From Streptomyces sp. JHA26 (GTDB lineage Bacteria; Actinomycetota; Actinomycetes; Streptomycetales; Streptomycetaceae): a stretch of DNA of 36,916 nucleotides. Positions 25,801 to 33,733 of the stretch are shown here, one piece after another. The position numbers and the translations under genes were made by a program. The notes beneath the pieces are model-generated. The model worked only from the letters and a program-made list of their open reading frames with translations, was not told the origin of the DNA and did no database searches. The stretch covers positions 1 through 36,916 of the forward strand of contig NZ_BDJC01000064.1 of the NCBI RefSeq assembly GCF_002005565.1, read 5' to 3'. The first letter of the stretch is position 1. Each line of letters begins with the position of its first letter.

Positions 25801-25981
25801 ACGTGTGTGGCACAGGACACATAAGAATTCTGTGAGTCCGGAGACAACCATTCGCGGGACCCGCTGATCAAACACGTCGAACAGATGAACCAAGGGCCGT
25901 CCCGCGCCCCCTGCGCGGGGGTCTCCCCTGACCCGCCCCCGTACCGCACCCACGCGGTACGCCGGACATTCCGAGGTCTTC

Positions 25982-27004
25982 ATGAAGCTTCGTCGCGCCA
26001 TGGCAACAGCGGCTGCCACGGCGGTGATAGCCCCCTTGGCACTGCTCGCGACCCCCGCCGCCCACGCGACCACCGAGTCACCCTCCCCGTCCGCCTCCGC
26101 CGGCACGTCCACGGGCGAGGCGACGCCGGACGGCACGCAGAGCACGACGGCGACCGCGTCCCCGTCCGTCTCCGCGTCGGACGGCCCCACCGGCACCGGG
26201 CCGAGCGCGACGGGCACCGAGACCGCGAAGCCCGGCACGTCGCCGTCCGGCACCTCCACCTCCACCGCCACCCCCACGCCCACGTCGCCGGCGCCGAGCA
26301 CCTCCGCTCCCGAGGGGACGCAGACCCCGGAGCCCGAGCCGTCCGAGTGCGAGGACGCCAAGGTCGACGTCGGCTTCACGGGCCTGCCCGGCGAGATCGC
26401 GGCGGGCAGCGGCTGGCACAAGTTCACGCTGAACGTGGTCAACAACTCCGATTCCACTCTCCAGGACCTGGCCTACCTGGCCGGCGTGTCTCCCGACGAG
26501 GACGGCTACGACCTGTTCAAGTCCAAGCAGGTCGGCCTGCAGGCCTGGAACCCCGACACCAAGGGGTGGGACGACCTCGACGAGTACGGTTACACCTTCG
26601 GCTGGGCCGGTTCCACCTCCGAGCTGAAGCCCGGCTACGAGGTCGACGTCCCGCTGCGCATCAACGTGAGGGCCGGCGCCCCGGCCGGCTCCGGCTTCAC
26701 CCTGGGCGCCACCCTCTACGGTGACGCCGACGGCCGGTGCGCGGGCATCGGCGAGGCCGCGTACAAGTTCCGGATCGTGGCCGCCGGCACGGACACGGAA
26801 GGCACCGAGCCGCAGGAGGGTGGCAAGGCTCCCGTCACCGGCGAGAAGCCCGCCGCCACCACCCCGGAGGTCACCGGCAGCCTCGCCGAGACCGGTTCCA
26901 GCTCCGCGCTGCCGGTGATCGGCCTCGTCGGCGGTCTCGCCGTCCTCGTCGGTGGCGGTGCGGTGTTCGCCGTCCGTCGCCGCAAGGCCGGTGCCGACGC
27001 GTAG
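25982..27004 (+). CDS. Sortase-anchored (LAETG) cell-surface protein
   Basis: A 340-residue exported wall protein. The signal peptide spans about 1-29 (MKLRRAMATAAATAVIAPLA, then ATPAAHA). A Ser/Thr/Pro-rich low-complexity stalk (about 30-122) follows, then a compact domain (about 123-265) with single Cys residues at its start (SECEDAK) and near its end (GRCAG) that could form a disulfide, and a second linker. At 301-305 is LAETG, then a hydrophobic segment and RRRK tail, the sorting signal used by actinomycete class E sortases. No sortase gene is in the window. The folded domain resembles small Streptomyces surface proteins without assigned function. ATG 25982 has GAGG about 7 nt upstream, directly after a leader hairpin. 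Confidence 0.9.
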   Translation: MKLRRAMATAAATAVIAPLALLATPAAHATTESPSPSASAGTSTGEATPDGTQSTTATASPSVSASDGPTGTGPSATGTETAKPGTSPSGTSTSTATPTPTSPAPSTSAPEGTQTPEPEPSECEDAKVDVGFTGLPGEIAAGSGWHKFTLNVVNNSDSTLQDLAYLAGVSPDEDGYDLFKSKQVGLQAWNPDTKGWDDLDEYGYTFGWAGSTSELKPGYEVDVPLRINVRAGAPAGSGFTLGATLYGDADGRCAGIGEAAYKFRIVAAGTDTEGTEPQEGGKAPVTGEKPAATTPEVTGSLAETGSSSALPVIGLVGGLAVLVGGGAVFAVRRRKAGADA

Positions 27005-27030
27005 GCGTTGAGCCGCACGGCTCGACGCAC

Positions 27031-27076
27031 GACGAGAAGGACCTGCGCTCGGAGGGGGGCGCAGGTCCTTCTCGTC
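27031..27076. terminator. 18-bp bidirectional terminator
   Basis: Perfect 18-bp stem (27031-27048 and 27059-27076) with a 10-nt loop between the convergent surface-protein and GMC oxidoreductase genes. A second copy of the right-arm end (TCCTTCTCGTCGTG, 27077-27090) can pair alternatively with 27029-27042. Confidence 0.9.
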
Positions 27077-27103
27077 TCCTTCTCGTCGTGCCGGACGCGA
27101 CGG

Positions 27104-28921
27104 CTACTTCTTCGGCGGCACCGCCGGCATCCCGAGGAACGGCAGCCGCAGCGCGCCGAAGGCCTCCGCCGGGACCGCCGGGGACGCGGGCTCGACCGGG
27201 GCCAGGCGCTCGTACGCCGCGCCCTGTGCCGGACGCGGGTCCTCCTCGCCCTTGTTGGGCCAGTACGCCATCGCCCGTTCGGCCTGGGCCGTGATGGTCA
27301 GAGACGGGTTGACGCCCAGGTTGGCGGAGACCGCGGCGCCGTCGACGACGGAGATGCCGGGGTGGCCGTACAGCCGGTGGTAGGGGTCGATGACGCCGGT
27401 CTCGCGGGAGGCGCCGATCGGGCAGCCGCCGAGGAAGTGGGCGGTGAGCGGGGTGCCCATCAGCTCGCCGACGTTGGAGCCGGCGAAGCCGTTGATCTCC
27501 GCCGCGAGGGCCGAGGCGCCGTCCGACGCCGCCTTGATCTGCTTGGGGTTGGGCGAGCCGTGGCCCTGGCGGGCGGTGAGCAGGCCCTTGCCGACGCCCG
27601 CCGGTTTCAGGTACGTCGTCAGGGAGTTGTCCAGCGACTGCATCACCAGGCCGATGATGGTCCGCTCCGACCACTTGCGGTTGGACAGGGAGCGCAGCAC
27701 CTGCAGCGGGTGCCGGGCCGCGTTGCCGAGGAAGCCCAGGACGCGTGACGCGCCCGAGGCGGTGGCGCCGGCGTACGGGACCTGGAGGATGGACAGGCTG
27801 CCCATCGAGTTGGAGCCCTTGCCGTAGCGGACGGGCTCGATGTGGGTGTTGGCGTCCGGGTGGATGGACGAGGTGATGGCGACGCCGCGCGTGAAGTCGG
27901 CCCGTGGCTCCCCGGTGGCCCTGCGGTAGCGCCGGTCGTCGGTCTGGGCGCCGACCAGGGCTTCGGAGTTGGTGCGGGTCAGCTCGCCGAGCCTGTCGGA
28001 GATGTAGGGCAGCTGGCGGTTCGCCTTCATGCGGTGCAGCAGGGTCTGGGTGCCGTAGGTGCCGGCGGCGAGGACGACGCGGCGGGCGGTGAAGGTGCGG
28101 CCCGCGCCCTTCTTCTTCCGGTCGGTGGGGAGCGTGGCCACCGCGAAGCCGCCGCGCGAGTCCTCGGTGACCGAGACGACCGTCGTCATCGGGTGCACGA
28201 CGGCGCCCGCCTTCTCGGCGAGGTACAGGTAGTTCTCGTTGAGGGTGTTCTTCGCGCCGTGCCGGCAGCCGGTCATGCACTCGCCGCACTCGTTGCAGGC
28301 ACTGCGGTCCGGGCCCGCGCCGCCGAAGTACGGGTCGGGCACCCGCTCGCCCGGCCTCGCCTTCGCCGTGCCGTCGGCGTCCTCGCCGTCGCCGAAGAAG
28401 ACGCCGACCGGCGCCATGTGGAAGGTGTCGCCGACGCCCATCCGTTCGGCGGCGGCCTTCAGGTGCACGTCGGAGGGGGTCATCGTCGGGTTGAGGCGGA
28501 CGCCGAGCATGCGGCGGGCCTGGTCGTAGTACGGCGACAGCTCCTCGTGCCAGTCGGTGATGTCCCGCCACTGGGGGTCGTCGAAGAAGGGCTTCGGCGG
28601 CACGTAGAGGGTGTTGGCGTAGTTGAGGGAGCCGCCGCCGACGCCGGCGCCCGCCAGGACCATGACGTTGCCGAGCAGGTGGATGCGCTGGATGCCGAAG
28701 AGGCCGAGGGCGGGCGCCCAGAGGTAGTTCCTCAGGTCCCAGGAGTTCTTGGGCAGCGACTCCCGGGTGAAGCGGCGGCCCGCCTCCAGGACGCCGACGC
28801 GGTAGCCCTTCTCGGTCAGGCGCAGGGCGGAAACCGATCCGCCGAATCCCGAGCCCACGACGACGACGTCGTAGTCGTACCCGTCCTCGTCCCGGGTCTG
28901 GACGGACTTCTCCTGCGACAC
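27104..28921 (-). CDS. GMC-family FAD oxidoreductase with four-cysteine motif
   Basis: A 605-residue flavoenzyme of the glucose-methanol-choline family, nearest in style to cholesterol-oxidase-like proteins. The FAD dinucleotide-binding motif is VVVGSGFGGS (20-29), then GVLEAGRRF (43-51) and the GAGVGGGSLNYAN segment (91-103). The C-terminal part has HFLGGCPIGAS and GISVVDGAAVSANLGVNPSLTI, the usual GMC active-site and FAD-contact region. Unusual is C209-X2-C212-X2-C215-X3-C219 (CNECGECMTGCRHG), a ferredoxin-like cluster that could bind iron-sulfur, seen in a subgroup of these oxidoreductases. Substrate (sterol or alcohol) is unknown. GTG 28921 has a GAGGAG ribosome site. It follows the aldehyde dehydrogenase gene by 40 nt, so the pair is likely one operon oxidising an alcohol and then an aldehyde. 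Confidence 0.9.
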   Translation of the reverse strand: MSQEKSVQTRDEDGYDYDVVVVGSGFGGSVSALRLTEKGYRVGVLEAGRRFTRESLPKNSWDLRNYLWAPALGLFGIQRIHLLGNVMVLAGAGVGGGSLNYANTLYVPPKPFFDDPQWRDITDWHEELSPYYDQARRMLGVRLNPTMTPSDVHLKAAAERMGVGDTFHMAPVGVFFGDGEDADGTAKARPGERVPDPYFGGAGPDRSACNECGECMTGCRHGAKNTLNENYLYLAEKAGAVVHPMTTVVSVTEDSRGGFAVATLPTDRKKKGAGRTFTARRVVLAAGTYGTQTLLHRMKANRQLPYISDRLGELTRTNSEALVGAQTDDRRYRRATGEPRADFTRGVAITSSIHPDANTHIEPVRYGKGSNSMGSLSILQVPYAGATASGASRVLGFLGNAARHPLQVLRSLSNRKWSERTIIGLVMQSLDNSLTTYLKPAGVGKGLLTARQGHGSPNPKQIKAASDGASALAAEINGFAGSNVGELMGTPLTAHFLGGCPIGASRETGVIDPYHRLYGHPGISVVDGAAVSANLGVNPSLTITAQAERAMAYWPNKGEEDPRPAQGAAYERLAPVEPASPAVPAEAFGALRLPFLGMPAVPPKK

Positions 28922-28961
28922 GTGCTCTCCTCGTTGAGAACGGGTACGGGTTGGGGGGCGC

Positions 28962-30575
28962 TCAGCGGAAGCGGAAGGCCTTCATCAGCCGCAGGCTCCG
29001 GGTCATGAACGCCGCGTACTTCTCGTCGTCCATGCCGAGCGACGGCGCCATCGGCAGCAGCCGCTGGTGGGCGACGGTCTGGGCCTCGGTGTACTTGAGG
29101 ATGCCCTCGGAGCCGTGCCGGCGGCCGAGGCCGGAGTCCTTCATGCCGCCCATCGGCGACTGGACGCTGCCGTAGGCGGGCGCGTAGCCCTCGTTGATGT
29201 TGACGGTGCCGGTGCGCAGCCGGGCGGCGACGTCCCGGCCGCGCCGGGCGTCCCTCGTCCATACCGACGAGTTCAGGCCGTACGGCGTGGAGTTGGCGTG
29301 CTCGACCGCCTCCTCCTCGGTCGTGAAGCGGTAGACGGAGACGACCGGGCCGAAGGTCTCCTCGGTGCACACGGTCATGGGGGCGGTGACGCCGTCCAGG
29401 ATGGTCGGCTCGTAGAAGTACGGGCCGATGTCCGGGCGGGCCACCCCGCCGGCGACCAGCTTCGCGCCCCGGGCGAGCGCGTCCTCGACGTGCCTCTTGA
29501 CGGTCTCCAGCTGCCGCTCCCCCACCAGTGAGCCCATGTCCGCGCCGTAGGCGAGGGAGGTGCCGAGCCGCATGGCCTTCGTGCGGGCGGCGAAGCGGTC
29601 CAGGAAGGCGTCGGCGATCGACTCGTGGACGTAGAGCCGCTCGATGGAGATGCACAGCTGGCCGGCGGAGGAGAAGCAGGCGCGGACGGCGCCCGCCGCG
29701 GCCTTCTCGACGTCGGCGTCCTGAAGGACCAGCATGGCGTTCTTGCCGCCGAGTTCGAGGGAGACGCCGACCAGGCGGGCGGCGGCGCCCTGGGCGACCT
29801 CGCGGCCGGTGCGGGTGGAGCCGGTGAAGGAGACGTAGTCGGCGTGGCGGACGATCTCGGGGCCGACGACCGGCCCCTCGCCGAGGACGACCTGGAAGAC
29901 CTCGGCGGGCAGTCCGGCCTCGATGAGGAGGTCACGGGCCCACAGGGCGGTCAGGCAGGTCTCGGTGTCGGGCTTCATGACGACGGCGTTGCCCGCGACG
30001 AAGGCGGGGAGCGCGTCGCCGACGGAGAGTTCCAGCGGGTAGTTCCAGGGGGCGATCTGGCCGACGACCCCGCGCGGGTGGCGCAGTTCGGTGACCTTCG
30101 TCAGGGTCGGGACGGCGCCGGCGTGCCGCTTGGCCTTCAGGTAGGCGGCGGCGCGGCGGCCGTAGTGCCGGGCGGCGACGGCGACGGCCTGGACCTCCTC
30201 GTGGGCGTGCAGGCGGGCCTTGCCGGTCTCCAGCTGGATGAGGTCGAGGACCTCGGCCTGGCGCTGGAGGACCAGGTCGTGGAAGCGCAGCAGGACGGCG
30301 GCGCGCTGCCGCACCGGCGTCCGCGCCCACCCGGTCTGGGCGGCACGGGCCCGTTCGAAGGCGCCGGCCACGTCCTCGGGGGTCGACTCGGGCAGGTCGG
30401 CCAGCTTCTCGCCGGTGAACGGCGTGTGGTTGGCGGTCCGTCCGGAACCGGCGACGCCCTTGGTGAGCTGGGCGACCAGCTCGGGGGTCACCACGTCCGC
30501 CGCGGTGCGGGCGCCCGCGGGTGCGGGGGCCAGGGGGTTGGTGCGGGTGGTCTCCGGGGCCTGCGCTTCCGTCAT
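28962..30575 (-). CDS. Succinate-semialdehyde-type NAD(P)-dependent aldehyde dehydrogenase
   Basis: A 537-residue aldehyde dehydrogenase oxidising an aldehyde to a carboxylic acid. Active-site elements are complete: PWNYP (176-180, Asn178), the TGS coenzyme loop at 251-253, the general base Glu274 in LELGGKN, and the nucleophile Cys308 in GQLCIS. Extent and C-terminus (SGLGRRHGSEGILKYTEAQTVA) match actinobacterial succinic semialdehyde dehydrogenases of the GabD2 type, which is the most likely assignment; preference for another aldehyde cannot be excluded. ATG 30575 has no strong ribosome site. First gene of a two-gene unit with the GMC oxidoreductase. A 16-bp perfect palindrome lies 75 nt upstream. 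Confidence 0.9.
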   Translation of the reverse strand: MTEAQAPETTRTNPLAPAPAGARTAADVVTPELVAQLTKGVAGSGRTANHTPFTGEKLADLPESTPEDVAGAFERARAAQTGWARTPVRQRAAVLLRFHDLVLQRQAEVLDLIQLETGKARLHAHEEVQAVAVAARHYGRRAAAYLKAKRHAGAVPTLTKVTELRHPRGVVGQIAPWNYPLELSVGDALPAFVAGNAVVMKPDTETCLTALWARDLLIEAGLPAEVFQVVLGEGPVVGPEIVRHADYVSFTGSTRTGREVAQGAAARLVGVSLELGGKNAMLVLQDADVEKAAAGAVRACFSSAGQLCISIERLYVHESIADAFLDRFAARTKAMRLGTSLAYGADMGSLVGERQLETVKRHVEDALARGAKLVAGGVARPDIGPYFYEPTILDGVTAPMTVCTEETFGPVVSVYRFTTEEEAVEHANSTPYGLNSSVWTRDARRGRDVAARLRTGTVNINEGYAPAYGSVQSPMGGMKDSGLGRRHGSEGILKYTEAQTVAHQRLLPMAPSLGMDDEKYAAFMTRSLRLMKAFRFR

Positions 30576-30649
30576 GAGCCGCAGGGTATGACGCCGGACG
30601 GCCTTTGTGTACCCGTCGGTAACGGGGATTCACCGAGCGCTCACACACC

Positions 30650-30665
30650 GCCAGCGATCGCTGGC
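30650..30665. promoter_or_regulatory. 16-bp perfect palindrome upstream of the dehydrogenase/GMC operon
   Basis: GCCAGCGATCGCTGGC, 75 nt upstream of ATG 30575 and 39 nt after the end of the kinase gene. Length and full symmetry fit an operator for a dimeric repressor such as a TetR-family protein. No clear -35/-10 pair could be assigned around it. Confidence 0.55.
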
Positions 30666-30703
30666 AACAAACGTGCTGATCAGGGCGTTGTGCGGCGGAG
30701 CGC

Positions 30704-32362
30704 TCACGTGCCGTCGATTTTCAGCTGGGCGACGGCCGTCTCGGCCACCTCACGCCCCCGCTCGGTGAAGTCGCCCTTGCCCGGATAGCTGACGGTCAGC
30801 TTGTACATGTCGCCGGCGGACGTCCTGTAGTAGAAGATCCGCAGTTCGCGGGGGCGGGGGTTCTGGCTGTCGGTGGTGGTGTAGACGACCGTGTTCTCGG
30901 CGGACTTCTCGCCGTGGTACGTGGTTTCCCGGGGGTCGGTCCTGGGGTTCTCGGGCATGGAGAGCTCGTACTCCCCGCTCTCCTTGAACTTCCCGTCGTC
31001 GTCGTACATCTCGGCCGCGGCGGACCCGGCGATGTCGCCCCCGGTGTCCTCTGCCTTCCTGTCCAGGGTCAGGCCGATCCAGATGCCGCCGCTCCAGTCG
31101 GTGTACGTGACCCAGTGCTCGCCGGCGTCGTCGGACACGGTCCGCTGGTAGCCCTCGGGCACGGCGAGAGTCGCGGCGAGCTGCTTCTCGTGCGGGGTCC
31201 TCCAGCCCTCGGGCAGCGGCCCCGCGAACGGGTCCGCGACCACCAGGTACCCCGCCACCGCCGCGGCGACGACGGCCGCGGTGAGGCCGGCCCACGCCTT
31301 GCGGCCGAGCCGGATCCCGCGGCCGCCCGGCGCGGGCACCCGCACCACCTGGACGGGCTGCGGCGCGGGCGGGTTCGCGGCGGCCTCCAGCAGGGCGCGC
31401 ACCCGGGCGGCGTCCGGGCGGCGCGCCGGGTCCTTGTCCAGCAGACCCGTGATCACCTCGGCCAGCGGGCCCTGCGCGGAGGCGGGCGGCGCCGGCACGG
31501 CGTTGAGCACCGACTGGAGCGTGGCGGGGGTGTTGCTGCGGCGGAACGGCGAGACGCCCTCCGTCGCCGCGTACAGCACCACGCCCAGCGACCACAGGTC
31601 GCTCGCCGGCCCGGGGTGCTGTCCCAGCACCCGCTCGGGGGCGATGTACTCGGGCGAGCCGACGAAGCCGCCGGTGTCGGTCAGGTTGGTGTCGCCCTCG
31701 ATCCGGGCGATGCCGAAGTCGGTGAGGACGACCCGGCCGTACCGGCCGAGCAGGACGTTGTCGGGCTTCACGTCCCGGTGCAGGACGCCCGCCGCGTGCG
31801 CGGCCTCCAGCGCGCCGAGGACCTCCAGGCCGATCCGGGCCGCCTCGCGCGCGTCCAGCGTGCCCTCCCGCAGCACGTCGCCCAGCGAGCGGCCCCGCAC
31901 CAGCTCCATCACGATCCACGGCCGGCCGTCGACCACCGCCACGTCGTGCACCTCGACCACGGCCGGGTGGTCGAGCCGGGCCGCGGCGCGCGCCTCGCGG
32001 CGCATCCGCTCGAAGGCGTTGGCCCGCTCGCGCTCGGGAAGGTGGTCGGGGACGCGGGGCTCCTTGACGGCGACCTCGCGGTCCACGGTCTCGTCCCGCG
32101 CCCGCCACACGGTGCCCATGCCGCCGTGCCCGAGCCTGGCGACCAGCCGGTAGCGGCCCGCGATCAGCCGTCCGGCGCCCGGCTCCCGGGCGGGCGGCGC
32201 CGGCTCGGGCCCGGCGGGGGCCGGCGACCGCGGCGGTGCGTCCTGGTGGGGCACCGCGTACGGGTTGCCGGGGTGCGGCACGGCGGCGGGCGGATCCGGC
32301 GGCCGCAGGACGAAGCTCGTCGGCTCGTCGGGCCTGCTTCCGGTTCCCCCGTGGTTGCTCAT
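30704..32362 (-). CDS. Membrane-anchored Ser/Thr protein kinase 1 (PknB-like)
   Basis: A Hanks-type kinase of 552 residues. After a Pro-rich N-terminus (about 1-65) the kinase domain (about 70-340) has the Gly loop LGHGGMG (78-84), catalytic Lys100, HRDVKPDN (195-202, Asp197), DFG (215-217), the activation loop with Thr/Ser and SPEYIAPE. A single membrane helix (about 358-380) follows, then an extracytoplasmic domain of about 170 residues without PASTA repeats (starting near LPEGWRTPHEKQL). It ends in KIDGT. ATG 32362 is chosen at MSNHGG, with GGATGG upstream, over an earlier in-frame ATG. Third in genome order of a row of four kinases; the ligand is unknown. Confidence 0.93.
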   Translation of the reverse strand: MSNHGGTGSRPDEPTSFVLRPPDPPAAVPHPGNPYAVPHQDAPPRSPAPAGPEPAPPAREPGAGRLIAGRYRLVARLGHGGMGTVWRARDETVDREVAVKEPRVPDHLPERERANAFERMRREARAAARLDHPAVVEVHDVAVVDGRPWIVMELVRGRSLGDVLREGTLDAREAARIGLEVLGALEAAHAAGVLHRDVKPDNVLLGRYGRVVLTDFGIARIEGDTNLTDTGGFVGSPEYIAPERVLGQHPGPASDLWSLGVVLYAATEGVSPFRRSNTPATLQSVLNAVPAPPASAQGPLAEVITGLLDKDPARRPDAARVRALLEAAANPPAPQPVQVVRVPAPGGRGIRLGRKAWAGLTAAVVAAAVAGYLVVADPFAGPLPEGWRTPHEKQLAATLAVPEGYQRTVSDDAGEHWVTYTDWSGGIWIGLTLDRKAEDTGGDIAGSAAAEMYDDDGKFKESGEYELSMPENPRTDPRETTYHGEKSAENTVVYTTTDSQNPRPRELRIFYYRTSAGDMYKLTVSYPGKGDFTERGREVAETAVAQLKIDGT

Positions 32363-32449
32363 GGACCATCCATATCGCGCCGGACGCGCCGGTTTCCACT
32401 GCCCGGGGACCGCGGTCACAGACCCGTGACGCGCCCTGACGCATATCCC

Positions 32450-33601
32450 CTATTCGGGGGTGTTCGCGGCCGCGGGGGTGGACGCCGGGCGGGTCACGGT
32501 GACCGTGGCGGTCGGCACCCCGGGGGACCCGCCGGGGGCGTCGGAGGAGGGTACGGACCCGGCCCCCGGGGACGAGGCGGACGGGGGCGCCGCCGGCGGT
32601 GTCCCGGGCACGGACGTCGTCGGCGTACCGCCCCCGCCGCCGTCGCCGCCGTCCGCGAGCAGCGCCGCCGCCGAGATGCCCGCGCCGGCCGCTGCGGCGA
32701 CCAGGAGCACGGCCAGGAGCACGCCGCGCGTGGAGTACCGCGGCCGACCGGTGCGGGCCGACGCGGGCGTACGGCCCGTGGCGAGGAAGGCGCGCAGCAT
32801 CCGTTCCGCCTCGGCGGCGTCCAGGCGGCGCCCGGGGTCGCGTTCCAGCAGGCCCCGCACGACGGGCAGGATCGGCGCGGCCTGCGCGGGCGGGCGGATC
32901 TCCTCGGTGACCACGGCGTGCAGGACGCCGCCCAGCGAGTCGCGGTGGAAGGGCGACGCGCCGCTGAGGACCGCGCACAGCAGCACGCCGAGCGACCACA
33001 GGTCGGACTCCGGTCCGGTCCCGGCGCCGGACATCCGTTCGGGGGCGGTGTACTCGGGCGAGCCGACGAAGGAGCCGGTCTCGGTGAGCGTGGTGGCGCC
33101 CGCGACCTGGGCGACGCCGAAGTCGGTGAGGACGACCCGGCCGTCCTCGGCGACCAGCACGTTGGACGGCTTCACGTCCCGGTGCAGGATCCCGGCCGCG
33201 TGCGCGGTGCGCAGGGCGCCGAGCAGGGCGACGCCGATCCGGGCGGCCTCGGGGGCGTCGACGGGGCCGTGGTCGCGGACGCGGTCGGCGAGCGAGCCCC
33301 CGTCGACGAACTCCATGACCATGTAGGCGCGTTCGTCGTCCTCCACGACGTCGTGGACGACGATGACGTGCGGATGCCGCAGCTGTGCGACCGCGCGGGC
33401 CTCCCGCAGGGTGCGCTCGCGGCGTCGCCGGGCCTCCGCCGCGGAGAGGGTCTCGTCGCGCGGGAGCGCCTTGACGGCCACCTGACGGCCGAGCAGCTGG
33501 TCGGTCGCCCGCCACACGATGCCCATGCCGCCGGCGCCGAGCCGCTCATGGAGACGGTAGCGGCCGGCGATGACACGCCCGCCGGACCCCTGGGTCACCA
33601 T
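32450..33601 (-). CDS. Membrane-anchored Ser/Thr protein kinase 2
   Basis: A Hanks-type kinase of 383 residues, with a complete kinase domain (about 14-275): Gly loop LGAGGMG (21-27), Lys44, HRDVKPSN (140-147, Asp142), DFG (160-162), then GSFVGSPEYTAPE. One membrane helix (about 300-322) is followed only by a disordered Gly/Pro/Ser/Thr tail of about 60 residues, so unlike its neighbours it has no folded extracytoplasmic domain and probably no external ligand site. Met at 33601 (MVTQGSGG) is favoured because the kinase starts soon after; an upstream ATG at 33628 is possible. 87 nt separate it from kinase 1. Confidence 0.92.
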   Translation of the reverse strand: MVTQGSGGRVIAGRYRLHERLGAGGMGIVWRATDQLLGRQVAVKALPRDETLSAAEARRRRERTLREARAVAQLRHPHVIVVHDVVEDDERAYMVMEFVDGGSLADRVRDHGPVDAPEAARIGVALLGALRTAHAAGILHRDVKPSNVLVAEDGRVVLTDFGVAQVAGATTLTETGSFVGSPEYTAPERMSGAGTGPESDLWSLGVLLCAVLSGASPFHRDSLGGVLHAVVTEEIRPPAQAAPILPVVRGLLERDPGRRLDAAEAERMLRAFLATGRTPASARTGRPRYSTRGVLLAVLLVAAAAGAGISAAALLADGGDGGGGGTPTTSVPGTPPAAPPSASSPGAGSVPSSDAPGGSPGVPTATVTVTRPASTPAAANTPE

Positions 33602-33681
33602 GCGTCCATGATGCCCCACGGAACGCATCGGCTCCGGACCGCCGGACGGCGGGTGGCCGACAACCGACGGGCGCCCCGGCG

Positions 33682-33719
33682 CCGTCGGCGGGGCCCGGGG
33701 CCGTCGACGGGGCCCGGCG
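33682..33719. repeat. 19-bp GC-rich tandem duplication between kinases 2 and 3
   Basis: A 17-bp core CCGTCG(G/A)CGGGGCCCGG occurs at 33682-33698 and 33701-33717, one mismatch, 19-bp period. It lies in the 132-nt gap after kinase 3 and may form terminator-like structure. Confidence 0.6.
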
Positions 33720-33733
33720 CACGGGGGCGTCGG

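Larger units (their letters stand above)
25478..25981. other. 504-bp gap with several strong hairpins
   Basis: No protein gene is supported. It contains an 8-bp inverted repeat (25644-25651 and 25670-25677), a 14-bp hairpin (25687-25718), a 16-bp hairpin (25762-25800), an A/T-rich stretch with the perfect palindrome AGAATTCT (25824-25831), and two smaller hairpins just before the surface-protein gene: 25901-25919 (7 bp, 5-nt loop) and 25940-25961 (8 bp, 6-nt loop, 20 nt before the ATG). Confidence 0.5.

Noticed and set aside
25503..25867. Overlapping ORFs of 110 and 95 codons in the gap after chorismate mutase
   Set aside because: Arg-rich, no codon bias, and they run through strong hairpins.
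25901..25961. 6C-type RNA motif
   Set aside because: The two successive hairpins recall it, but the C-runs are five long and only one lies in a loop; the consensus is not met.
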